Source of the DNA: UBA7396 sp047637875
GTDB taxonomy: Bacteria; Patescibacteriota; Gracilibacteria; BD1-5; UBA6164
Assembly (NCBI GenBank): GCA_047637875.1
Contig: JBLJBH010000025.1
Span: 19,053 to 83,052, forward strand
Length of the DNA: 64,000 nt
Direction of reading: 5' to 3'
A program made the translations under genes and the position numbers. The notes below the pieces were generated by a model. That model saw only the letters and a list, made by a program, of their open reading frames with translations. It made no database searches and had not been told where the DNA came from. This document shows positions 34,443-43,597 of the stretch, in pieces; position 1 is the stretch's first letter; each line of letters starts with the position of its first letter.

Positions 34443-36398
34443 TTATTCGTAATTATAAGGAATTTGATAAGGATTTCATTTTGAATAAATTTCATTTCAA
34501 TTAGGTGAAACTATAGCTGGAATAACTATATCACACTTTCTCAAAGTAGCTGAAAAATCAAATTTATAATCACAAGGACAAGTATTACACACAACATTTC
34601 AAAAAACACTTGATCAATTTTGTGGATAAATACAAGTTCAAATAAGAGAAATATCTTTTTTTACTTCACAAAATCATTTTGTATTACAAAAGAATCACGA
34701 TTTACAAGTATTTATTTCACTATTTGGCAAACAAGTTTCATCTAAAATAGGACATCAAAAATTACTAGCATCTCAATATAAATAAATACATTTATCTTTA
34801 TCATCAAAAACTCAATCTCAATCTGTATCTATAGTAGATAAATCAATTTTTTTTATTAAATCTAAGCTTTCTAGCTGTTTTATTAGTTGATTATTACTTT
34901 GATTATTATCAATTAATTCTTTTAATCTTTTTAACTCATCTTGAAGCTCTGTATTATCTCAAGCATTTTTTTCTAGGTTTTCAATATTTTTTATAATCTC
35001 ATCATAATCATAAATAACATTTATAACCAATTTTGATTTAATTTTATTTCAGTTTTCTAAAGTCATAATTAATTCAACTTCATAAATTCATATTTCTTTA
35101 AAAGTATTTGTTGGATTTTTTAAATTAGAATTATTCCCATCTCAAAAATTCCATTCGTATTTACAATTTAAACAACTTGTAATTGCTCTAAAATCAACCT
35201 TTAAAGGTCATTTTCAAAAAATTGGATTTGCAAATATTTGTAATCAAATATTCTTATCATCTTTATAAATTATATTTGATTGTGAAGAAGAAAAATTTCC
35301 ACAATTATCTTGAACTATAAGTCTTATAATCCAATTTCAATATGATTTTAATTTATAATTATCTAAATATTCTCAATTTTCTAAATAATTTTCTTTTGTA
35401 TCTTGATTATAAAAATACCAAGTATAATCTTTAATTCATTTTTCACAAAAAGTTCATATATTCGCTTTAAAATCATAAGTTCAAGTTTTATCTATTAGTT
35501 TTGATCTTGTACAATTATTCAAAGATTTATTACATTCTTTATCAAAAATTTCTAATTCTAATCAAAAATTTAAATTATCTGAAGTATTTTTTAAAGAACA
35601 AGAATTGATTTTTGATATAATGTATGCCATTTTTAAAAAATCCTGTTTTGTAATATATTTTTTAGGATTTATATTTCAATTTGAATCAATTTCTATTAAA
35701 GAATATTTTTTTTCATTTCAATAAATATCATATTCTTTGTAATCTAATTCTAAAGCTTTTTTAAAATATCAATAAAATGTATAAACACTTCAATCTAAAT
35801 TTTTTGATTTTAAATCTTTTGCTAAATCAGTTGTAATTATTCACGCTTCTATTTGAGAAATAATGTTATTATTATCATTTATTGTAAAAACTGAAGAATT
35901 TCTAAGTAAAACAGCAACTGCTTCTTCTAAAGTTATATTGTTATTTGTACAAAAAGGTGTTTCTCAAGATGAAGTTGTTCAATCTTGACAAACATAAGAA
36001 GGAGAATATCATTTAACTACATCTTTATTATAAGCATCACTAATACAATAAAAATAATCATTATTATCACCTACATCAAAAAAAACTTTTTTATTACTAT
36101 ATTTTAAAATATACTCTAAAGCTGTATTTGGTTTTATACATTTACTACATCAAACTTCCATAACTACTCAAACAAACTCATCTCTTGTTAAAAGTTTATT
36201 TGGATTGAATTTTCATTCTAAATCTGGTGTTATCATTCATTTATCAAAAAGACTTTGAAGTTCATTATAATAAGTATAGTTTTTATTTATATCAAGAAAA
36301 ATATCTTCTATTTTATCATAAGAAAAAAGACTTTGAGAAGAAACTAAAAGACTAAAAGTTATTGTGATTTTTAATATATTTAGAATAATTTTACTCAT
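34443..36398 (-). CDS. Secreted SLH/PKD/coiled-coil surface protein
   Basis: 651 residues with a signal peptide (ITITFSLLVSSQSLFS). SLH-like repeats follow (FLDINKNYTYYNELQSL; NPNKLLTRDEFV), then a Cys-rich region, a PKD domain (YEWNFGDGNNSNLKNPTNTF near residue 430), a coiled coil (ENLEKNAGDNTELQDELKRL), a calcium-type DTDGDGVFDDKD motif and a Cys-rich tail. Wall binding by SLH plus a PKD spacer is typical of surface adhesins or stalk proteins. Cysteines suggest disulphides outside the cell. Confidence 0.8.
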
Positions 36399-36408
36399 AA
36401 CTTAATTT

Positions 36409-36861
36409 TTAATTTACTAAAGCATACATAACTATTCAAGCTGCAACTGAAACATTGAGTGAATTTTTCATTCAGACCATCGGTATTATAACATGTTTAT
36501 CTGAAAAATCCAAAACTTCTTTTGAAACTCACAAAACTTCATTTCACATAACTAAACAAATTTTTTCAAATTTTTGTCAAAAAAGTGTTTTATAATCAAT
36601 TGCTTTTTCAGTTAATTCAACAGAGAAAATTTCAAATCAATCTTGTTTTAACTTTTTTAATATTTCCATTATATCCTCATAATATTCCCAATTTATTGTA
36701 CTTTCAGCACCTAAAGCAGTTTTTGAAATATCTCATCTTGGAGGAGTTGGAGTATGTCAGGTAAGAATTATTTTTTCAAATCATGATCAATCCGCATTTC
36801 TAAAAATTGCTCCAACATTTTGCATAGAACGAATAGAATCAAGAAGAATTATTTTTTGCAT
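36409..36861 (-). CDS. SpoU/TrmH-type RNA ribose methyltransferase
   Basis: 150 residues, the length of TrmL-like SPOUT enzymes. The three family motifs are seen: NVGAIFRNADGSG, CLVMGNEVLGVS and VIIPMVGMKNSLNVSVAAGI, forming the trefoil-knot AdoMet site. These enzymes 2'-O-methylate tRNA or rRNA. The exact site cannot be told. It directly follows the DGR accessory gene on the minus strand. Confidence 0.9.
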
Positions 36862-36880
36862 ATTTTTTAAAATTTAAATA

Positions 36881-37222
36881 TTATTTTTCCCAACTTTCTT
36901 TCATCTTTTTTATTTTAACCAAACTTTCTAAAATTCAAATATAATTATTTTCTTTTCCGAGTATTTTTAAATCATTTGCTAGATTTATAAACAGATTTAG
37001 CTTAAAAATATTTTCATCAATAGCTAAAAAATACTTTTGTCTTTCCTCTTTTAAAACTTGATTACATAAAACTATGTTTGAAATAATATTTATAATACTA
37101 TCCAAAATCTTATCTCAAAGAGTATATTTATAATCACGAGAAAATTTTGAAACAATTCAAAATAATATTTTAGATAAATTATAACTTTCTTTATAAATAT
37201 TTAGATGTTCATATCTTGTCAT
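36881..37222 (-). CDS. avd: DGR accessory protein (Avd-like four-helix bundle)
   Basis: 113 residues, four helices with basic faces, starting MTRYEHLNIYKESYNLSKIL. Length, helix pattern and location beside a template repeat match Avd/S23-type proteins. In Bordetella phage BPP-1, Avd pentamers bind the reverse transcriptase and template RNA and are needed for mutagenic priming. Its start lies 20 bases beyond the end of the template repeat. The first helix (YEHLNIYKESYNLSKIL) also resembles the four-helix proteins found as intervening sequences in 23S rRNA, a related family; context favours Avd. Confidence 0.85.
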
Positions 37223-37241
37223 AAATTTTTTGTTATAAAAA

Positions 37242-37394
37242 TAATTTGCTGGACTAGCGAACCACAAACCTCGCAGATTTATTACCATTACGATTACCTG
37301 CATTATTGTTATTCTGATCTCCACAACCATTGTTACCAACTATACGAGCATTTCTACCCCAATTAGAGCCATCAGTATTACCAACAGAAGAAAG
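37242..37394 (-). repeat. DGR template repeat (TR)
   Basis: 153 bases matching 39615-39767 without gaps. Read on the minus strand the TR is AAT/AAC-rich (for example GGTAACAATGGTTGTGGAG), and all 20 differences from the VR fall at TR adenines. The last 36 bases, including GCGAGGTTTGTGGTTCGC, are identical in both copies. It lies between the reverse transcriptase and avd genes. The TR is transcribed as RNA and copied with random substitution at A. Confidence 0.97.
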
Positions 37395-37559
37395 AAAGTA
37401 TTATTTCTTAAAGAAAAACTATTATTTATTTGATAATTTATTTTATATCAAAAAATAAACTCAATTTTAACCAAAATTTTGGTGAATAATACCCAAATTA
37501 TTATTTTATAATAGGTATCAAGTTCACTCCAAACTTGATTTCAACCAAAATTATTATAG

Positions 37560-39395
37560 TTAAGAAATAATTTTTTTCCAATTTATTATATATTCCACTA
37601 ATTCATAAAAATTTTTTTTAGAAAAATCGGTTTTTTTAAAATCTTGTAAAAATTCTTGTTCTTTTGATAAAACAGTTTCTTTTAAAACGATTTTTTTATT
37701 ATCAAAATATGTTTTATAAAAATTTTGTTTTATATTTTGAATATCTTCTTGTTTATAAATAGGGATTTTCTCTGGATTTTCAAATTCTAGTATTTCATAA
37801 ATTTCTCTTGTTATTTCTCAATTATTTTGTTTTATTTGTTTTAGAAAAATAGTATTTACTTGCTTATCTTTTATAAGATTTTTATATTTTTCAATACTTT
37901 TTTCATGAAATCAACACATAATCCTTTCTCCAGTTGTTTTTGGATTAAAAATAGTTAATTTCAGTCATAATTGTTCTGACAAAAAAATAGCCTGCATATC
38001 AAAAGTTTTATAAAAACACCCTATTTGAAACAAAAGCACATATCAAGGATATTTTGTTTGAATTTCTTTATATTTTTTCATTGGTTTTTTATTTTGATTA
38101 TCAAGTAAATTATATATTTTTTCATTTTTTATAATTTTTTTAAAATCTTGTATATTTGAAAAAATCACTTGATTTAAATTATTCAAGTGATTTTTTCTTA
38201 AAGAGAATGTTTTTGTGTTTTTTAGATGTCAAATATGTGAATTAATAGCAGAAAAAGTATGATTAAGTTCTTTTTTATTTGAAACATTTTCTTTAAAAAC
38301 AACTTGTTTAAAAGTATTTATATTTCTTTTTCTAGGAAGTAAATATTTTGTATCTCTTAAAATATATCAAATAAAATCTATATCATAATTTATAGGTAAA
38401 AGTTTTGTTTTTTTATCTGAAATTTGTAAAAATAATTTTTCAAGTAAAAATTTTTTAATTTTTATAAGTTTTTCTTGTAAATCTTGTCTATTTCAAAGTA
38501 AAATAAAATCATCAACATATCTATAATAATACTTTGTTTTTAAATCTTTTTTTATAAATTTATCAAGTTCATTAAGATAAACATTTGCAAAAAATTGACT
38601 TGTTAGATTTCAAATAGGAAGTCAGCAATTTTTTCAATGTAAATGAAACAAACTTTTTCAGTAAGGAATATCTCAAAATAAAGTTTTATCTCATCTTTTT
38701 TCTACTAAAATAGTTGGATCATTATAAATAATTTCTTTTACTAAATATCTCAAAAGTAAATAATTAGGGAAATTTTTGTATGTTAAATGTTTATTTAAAA
38801 TTTCAAATAATATATCTTTATCAATACTCATAAAAAAACTTTTTATATCCATTTGAAGATAGTAATAATTCTGTTTTTCTTGTCATCCTACTGTCTCTTT
38901 ATATTGTCATCCTCGTGCTTGACACGGGGATCTGTTTTCTTGGATATTCGGGTCAAGCCCGAATATGACAGACCTAGAATCATAAAGTCAAGCTGGATAA
39001 TGACAAGGTAATTTTGATAATTTTTGTAAATCTTTAAAAAGTGTTTTTACCCAAAGTAAAGCTCATTTTCACATTCTACAACTAAACACATTTTTTATAA
39101 ATCTTTTTTCAAAATATGGTTCCAATATAGAAACTACTAAATGATGAACTATTCTATCTCTAAAACTTGCTGCAAATATTTCTCTAAGTTTTGGTTTTTT
39201 GGCTATAAAAGTATAACTTTTTCAGACTTTGTAAGTTCTTGAATTTATTTCATCCAAAAGAGTAAATAAATCATCTTTCCCATATTTAAGCTCATATTCT
39301 AAATAATCTTTAGATGATCTTTTATGTTTTATACAATCATTATAAGCTCTATATATATCTTCAATGTTAAATAATACTTCTTTCTTTTCATTCAT
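37560..39395 (-). CDS. DGR reverse transcriptase with MutS-I-like C-terminus
   Basis: 611 residues. RT motifs: RDRIVHHLVVSILEP (about residues 80-95), MDIKSFFMSID with a first catalytic Asp, GLPIGNLTSQFF (SQ near 266-267, the IGxxxSQ form that marks DGR enzymes) and catalytic YRYVDDF (YVDD 293-296). Residues about 439-550 resemble MutS domain I: KKYKEIQTKYPGYVLLFQIG, CFYKTF, TGERIMCGF, although the mismatch-reading Glu of Phe-x-Glu is Lys463. Residues about 131-172 come from a palindromic repeat inserted in frame. The enzyme makes mutated cDNA from the TR for transfer to the VR. Confidence 0.95.
38881..39004 (-). mobile_element. Palindromic repeat element inside RT gene
   Basis: A 124-base GC-richer block with nested inverted repeats: ends TGTCATCC and GGATAATGACA, and inner hairpins CGTG-CTTGA-CACG and TTCGGG-TCAAG-CCCGAA. 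It resembles the widespread GTCATCC...CTTGACACGGGGATC palindromes and Rickettsia palindromic elements that insert in ORFs. It keeps the frame, uses one TGA glycine, and lies between the first RT motif region and MDIKSFF, adding about 42 residues. Confidence 0.75.
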
Positions 39396-39443
39396 AATAT
39401 TTTTGGCTTAAATACTAAAGTCTATTATGCTTTTTTATAATTT

Positions 39444-39479
39444 CCTTATGCTTTTGTTATGCTTTTTAAAAGCATAAGG
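39444..39479. repeat. Inverted repeat upstream of RT gene
   Basis: CCTTATGCTTTT (39444-39455) and AAAAGCATAAGG (39468-39479) with further TATGCTTTT direct repeats around it. It lies 50 bases upstream of the RT start in the 218-base gap behind the target gene; possible leader structure or terminator. Confidence 0.55.
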
Positions 39480-39517
39480 TTTTTTACACCTCGTGGGCAT
39501 AATAAAGTTTATTATGC

Positions 39518-39553
39518 AAAAATTAAAAGAAGATAAATCTTCTTTTAATTTTT
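39518..39553. terminator. Perfect 16-bp hairpin downstream of target gene
   Basis: AAAAATTAAAAGAAGA and TCTTCTTTTAATTTTT around TAAA. It would terminate target-gene transcription, separating it from the RT. Confidence 0.75.
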
Positions 39554-39566
39554 GGCTTATATAAGA

Positions 39567-39599
39567 AAATTTTAAAGATTTTTCAAATCTTTAAAATTT
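39567..39599. repeat. Perfect 15-bp inverted repeat next to VR
   Basis: AAATTTTAAAGATTT and AAATCTTTAAAATTT around TTC, ending 15 bases from the end of the VR. Known DGRs carry a stem-loop just downstream of the VR that raises retrohoming frequency; position and length fit, though the stem here is AT-rich. Confidence 0.6.
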
Positions 39600-39614
39600 A
39601 GATAATTAGATAAC

Positions 39615-39767
39615 TAATTTGCTGGACTAGCGAACCACAAACCTCGCAGATAAAGTACCAGTACGAGGACCTGCATCAGAGTTATACTGACCTCCACAAC
39701 CATGGGGACCAACTAGACGAGCACTTCTACCCCAATGAGAGCCACCAGTACCACCAACAGAAGAAAG
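39615..39767 (-). repeat. DGR variable repeat (VR)
   Basis: 153 bases, the variable copy, covering the last 46 codons and stop of the target gene plus 12 bases beyond. Codon comparison, TR to VR: AAT to GGT, GAT to GGT, AAT to CAT, AAT to AGT, ATA to CTA, AAC to CCC, AAT to TAT, AAT to TCT, AAT to GAT, AAT to CCT, AAT to ACT, AAA to TTA. Cognate G, C and T sites are unchanged. Confidence 0.97.
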
Positions 39768-41495
39768 CCATATCCATTTAGATGATGATTGATCACTTGC
39801 AAAATCTGTATTAGTACCTCATATAGTATCATTTCAAGCTCAAGTTTTAAAATAATCACATGCTACTTGATATTCTCCTCTATTATTTCAAGTAAAAGAA
39901 CTTGTATATGATGTAGAAGAATTAAAACTAGAATACGCACTAGGTAAATGCGAGTTTGCTCTTGAACTAGAAGTTTGAGTAGTCCAAGCTTGCAAATAAG
40001 TATTTCTATTATCTCTTATTGTATTATCATTAGTTGTAGAAGTATAATTAGTCCAAGATATTCATCATAAATCAGGTTTTCAAGGTCATAGGTCTCTTAC
40101 TCAATCTATACAATCAGCTACTATTATTGCTGGAATACTTGGATGATTTGTTGGTTTGAAAGTTCCAGTTATCCAATTTATACTTCATACTTGTGTATTT
40201 ACTAAACTTGCCTTCATCCATTTCATACGATTTACAAGTGTATCTCCATTTCAATCTGTTGTATCAAAATGAGTAGTAGCATTTCAAAGTGGTGTACATT
40301 CATAAGCTGGTAATTCTCAAGTTGAACCATATTGTCATGCTGATCATTCTGTATTTGATCTTTGAGTAAATCAATTATAATCTCATCAAGTATTATCTCC
40401 ATATCAATTCCAACTTACTCATTGTCAAATAGAGTTTGTTGATAGTGATAACATTCTTGGACTTATACAAAATCCGTCTCACTGAGTATCTTCATTAGCT
40501 GGTACCCATCACCATCAAGCTAAAGTTTGACAAGTATTTTTGTTCATCACATTGAGATTTGTTTGACAGTTTTCTTCTCAATATCAAGTTTTACAAGTAT
40601 AATAACAAGAATTAGACGAGTTTGAAGTTTGGTATGGTGTATCGACTGTTAATCAAGTTGTGTTTGTTATATCTGCATTTGCAGTTACTAATGCTCAAAT
40701 ACAAGAGTAAGTTGGTGTTTCTTCTTCATCTTCTTCTTGAATTGGTGTTTTTATTGTTTGAGTTGTTTTTTGTTCTTCTACTATTGTTGTTATTAAGTTT
40801 GTTCAACTACTTGTATAACTTCCACTTTCGGTATCATTTGAAAAGTATACTTTAAAGTTTTTTGTTTCATTATTTTCATCTGTTAAATCTAAAGTTCATG
40901 TTCAATATTTTTCTTTTGTTATTACTTGATTTGTTTCGTCTTCTAGCAGTATTCATACTTTATTTCAGATAGTATAAAAATATCTATTTGTATAATCTAT
41001 ATTATTTACATTTATTGCATATGTTTTTGTGATTTGTGGAAGATATGTTATTAATTTATTTTCTTCTAAGTATGTTCATAGTTGATATTTCTTTCCATTT
41101 CAGGTTATTGAATATATATAGTTTGTTTTATCTTTTGGGTCTTTTGCTTCTTTATTTAATTTTATTTTTTGTGCTATATCATTTCATACTATTCATTGTT
41201 TTGATAGTAATATATTTCATGTTCATAGTATTTCTACTAGTTCATCTGGATCTGGATAATTTGATGATTTTATATTATATAATGATAATCAAGATTCTAT
41301 ATTTTTTAGTGTTGTTATTCTATTTCCATCTCTAGAGTCTTTAGTGAAATTTTGGAATGATACAAATGCTATTGTTGCTAGAATTGCTAAAATCGTTATT
41401 ACTATGATTAATTCTACTAATGTAAATGCTTTTTTGTTTTTATTAGCAGAGATGTTTTGACAAAACATCTCTACATTTTTATTTATTGTTTTCAT
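39627..41495 (-). CDS. DGR target: pilin-like protein with variable C-terminal domain
   Basis: 622 residues. Residues 22-45 (KKAFTLVELIIVITILAI) are a class III prepilin signal with Phe at +1 and Glu at +5, so the protein is likely inserted and processed as a type IV pilin or pseudopilin. A long middle region has Thr/Asn-rich and two Cys-containing segments. The C-terminal 170 residues look like the C-type-lectin/formylglycine-enzyme fold used by DGR targets, ending WIWLSSVGG...WGRSARLVG...RFVVR with the VR in residues 577-622. Variation would change a binding surface at the fibre end. ATG 41495 was chosen; KKAFTLVEL begins 21 codons in, so a later start is also possible. Confidence 0.92.
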
Positions 41496-41524
41496 AAAAT
41501 TATTGTTAATAAATTAAAATTGTT

Positions 41525-41670
41525 TTTGGGGGTTATTAACCCATCCGGTCTTCGACCACCTTGCCTTTCTCAAAAGGAGGATTTAAAAGTTTTCCTTATT
41601 AGCTCTACCTTTTTAGAAAGGCTAAGGTTGGAGGGATTTTTATTGGAACGAAAATATTCGTTCCCTACGA
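41525..41670. repeat. GC-richer MITE-like repeat block
   Basis: Two halves with inverted similarity: CCTTGCCTTTCTCAAAAGGAGG on the left and, as reverse complement, CCTTAGCCTTTCTAAAAAGG on the right, with CGGTCTTCGACC at one end. It lies just upstream of the DGR target gene. The right end contains GGAACGAA-AATA-TTCGTTCC, whose 24-base form also occurs at 57952-57975. Coding potential is absent. Repeats of this look often spread by transposase in trans; no transposase is in the window. Confidence 0.55.
41645..41668. repeat. 24-bp dispersed hairpin repeat, copy 1
   Basis: GGAACGAAAATATTCGTTCC followed by CTAC; the same 24 bases occur at 57952-57975. Forms an 8-bp stem. Confidence 0.7.
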
Positions 41671-41688
41671 GATATGTTAAAGAACAAT

Positions 41689-41744
41689 AAAAAGCAGATA
41701 ATTTCTTGCTTGATTTTTGTCAAACAAAAAATTATCTGCTTTTT
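41689..41744. terminator. Long hairpin terminator
   Basis: AAAAAGCAGATAATTT and AAATTATCTGCTTTTT, 16-bp arms and 24-base loop with a small inner stem. It probably ends the minus-strand transcript of the transglutaminase-like gene. Confidence 0.7.
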
Positions 41745-41776
41745 AGCAAATTTACACATATTATTCCATTTACCTC

Positions 41777-41814
41777 AGCTTGTTGGAGCTTGTTGGAGCT
41801 TGTTGGAGCTTGTT
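41777..41814. repeat. Ten-bp tandem repeat
   Basis: Unit AGCTTGTTGG repeated 3.8 times without error. It lies 99 bases past the transglutaminase-like stop, in a 417-base gap that also holds the terminator and the MITE-like block. Length is likely to vary between strains by slippage. Confidence 0.8.
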
Positions 41815-41912
41815 CATAAATTTCAACTTATTTTTATTTTTAAGTAATAAAATTTTAAAAAAAATCTTTAGTATGTCAAATGATTTTCTGAAAAAATTAC
41901 TTTGCATATTTT

Positions 41913-43571
41913 TTAATTTATAACTACATCATAAGATAAACGGAAATCAAAAGTTCAATCTGTTTTTTTCCATTTAAATAAATACATCCCTTCAAGATTT
42001 ATTTTAGGATTTAAAACTATATCTTCAATATTTTTATCATTAATTAAATAATAATTTAAAGATTTTATAGTTTTTTTATTTCAATTTTGAATAAAAGAAA
42101 AATTATTTACTTCAAAATATGGTATTTTTTTTGATAAAATTTCTAAAATTATTTTTTCATCATACTTAAGTCATAGAAAAATTTTATTTTTTATTTTATT
42201 CATTAGAGGATAATCTTTATATTTTTCATAAAGATTATACATATTTTTTATAACTAAATTTTTTCTATCATCCAGTGACATATTTTTATAAATTTCAGGT
42301 ATAACTAAGCCATCAAATCTATTTATATACATAAGTTCATAAGGGATAGAAAAATAATAGAAATCGTTTTTCCCATCTCATCAAATTGGGTCATCAAAAG
42401 TTGGGTCATAATAATTATTTCATATTTTTACCCAAGCATGTCAAAAATTTGGAAAATCTGAACTATCAAAAGCATATCATCTTTTTACTTCAACATTAGT
42501 TACTCAAGCAAATGACAACATATAAACAAATAGTTTTGTATATCAATCACAAACTCAAGTTTTATTTTTATAAGTTAAAATTCAAGAATATATTTGTTTA
42601 TTACCATCAGAATAATTTTGATAATATATAATATTATCTACTATCCATTTATAAATTATTTTTATTTTTTCATCATTTGAATTAACTCAAGAAACAATTG
42701 TATTTGTAGTAGATTTTATTTGAGATAAAATCTCATCATAGTTTCAAGAAATAAACTTATTATCATCAGCTAAATTATAAATAAATTCATTTTTATTTGA
42801 AATATTTGATATAATATTTTCTGAAACTAATCTGATTTTTTCATAATTATTTGAAAAATAATATTTGTCTCAATCTTTGATATATAATGTATTATTTAAA
42901 TCAATTTTATTAGCTTCTAAATCAGATAAATAAACTCAATCTATATTATCAAAATAAATATAATATGAATATTTATATGAATAATAAACTCAATTATTTA
43001 AAAAATATGGATTTAAAGAATCATAATAATTTTTAAAAACTTTTTCTAATTCCTTATAAGTATATTTTTTTTCTTTCTTATAATCATTTGTAATAATGTA
43101 ATTATTTTTATATTTTATAATTATTCCTCAATTTAACTTATTGGTTAAAAAATAATTATAATTTGTAGAATTTATTTCATAATATTTTTTAAAAGTAAAT
43201 CTATACCATCAATTATCATAAAACTCTAAATTATCTCAAACTTTCAAAAAAGTATAAGCATTTTTAGTCATTTTTTCTATAAAATCTGGGAATTGAATTG
43301 TGGTTAATGATTTTAATTTAGTATCATTTAGTGAAATTAAAGTATTTAATAAATTTTTATTTGATTGTTTTGAAGTTTTTGATAATGCAATTTTTAATCT
43401 AGAATCAATAACTTTTAATACTGAAACTACTTTATCATTATTGTAATTTGCTTTTTTTTGAATATTTAAATAAATTTTATCATATTGCAACTTTAAATCA
43501 GCTTGAGTATAAGAAAAAACAGCTCAAACTTGAAAAAACAAAATACATAATATTAAAAATATTTTTTTCAT
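41913..43571 (-). CDS. Secreted transglutaminase-like protein
   Basis: 552 residues with a signal peptide (MKKIFLILCILFFQVGAVFS). Asn/Lys-rich repeats with WYRFT/YYKNNY-type KWG-like segments come first. The transglutaminase-like core has catalytic Cys in KTGVCDGYTKLF and His/Asp in FGHAWVKIGNNYYDPTFDDP, near residues 335-400. Such proteins act as proteases or cross-linkers outside the cell. It is followed on the same strand by the S41 protease, suggesting a secreted protein-processing set. Confidence 0.85.
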
Positions 43572-43597
43572 ATTTATTTTTGTATTATTAATAAATT

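Noticed and set aside
37157..37339. Protein-coding ORF across the TR
   Set aside because: It is the out-of-frame reading of the template repeat and the start of avd; the TR acts as non-coding RNA.
41777..41814. CRISPR array
   Set aside because: Ten-base tandem units with no spacers, and no cas genes in the window.
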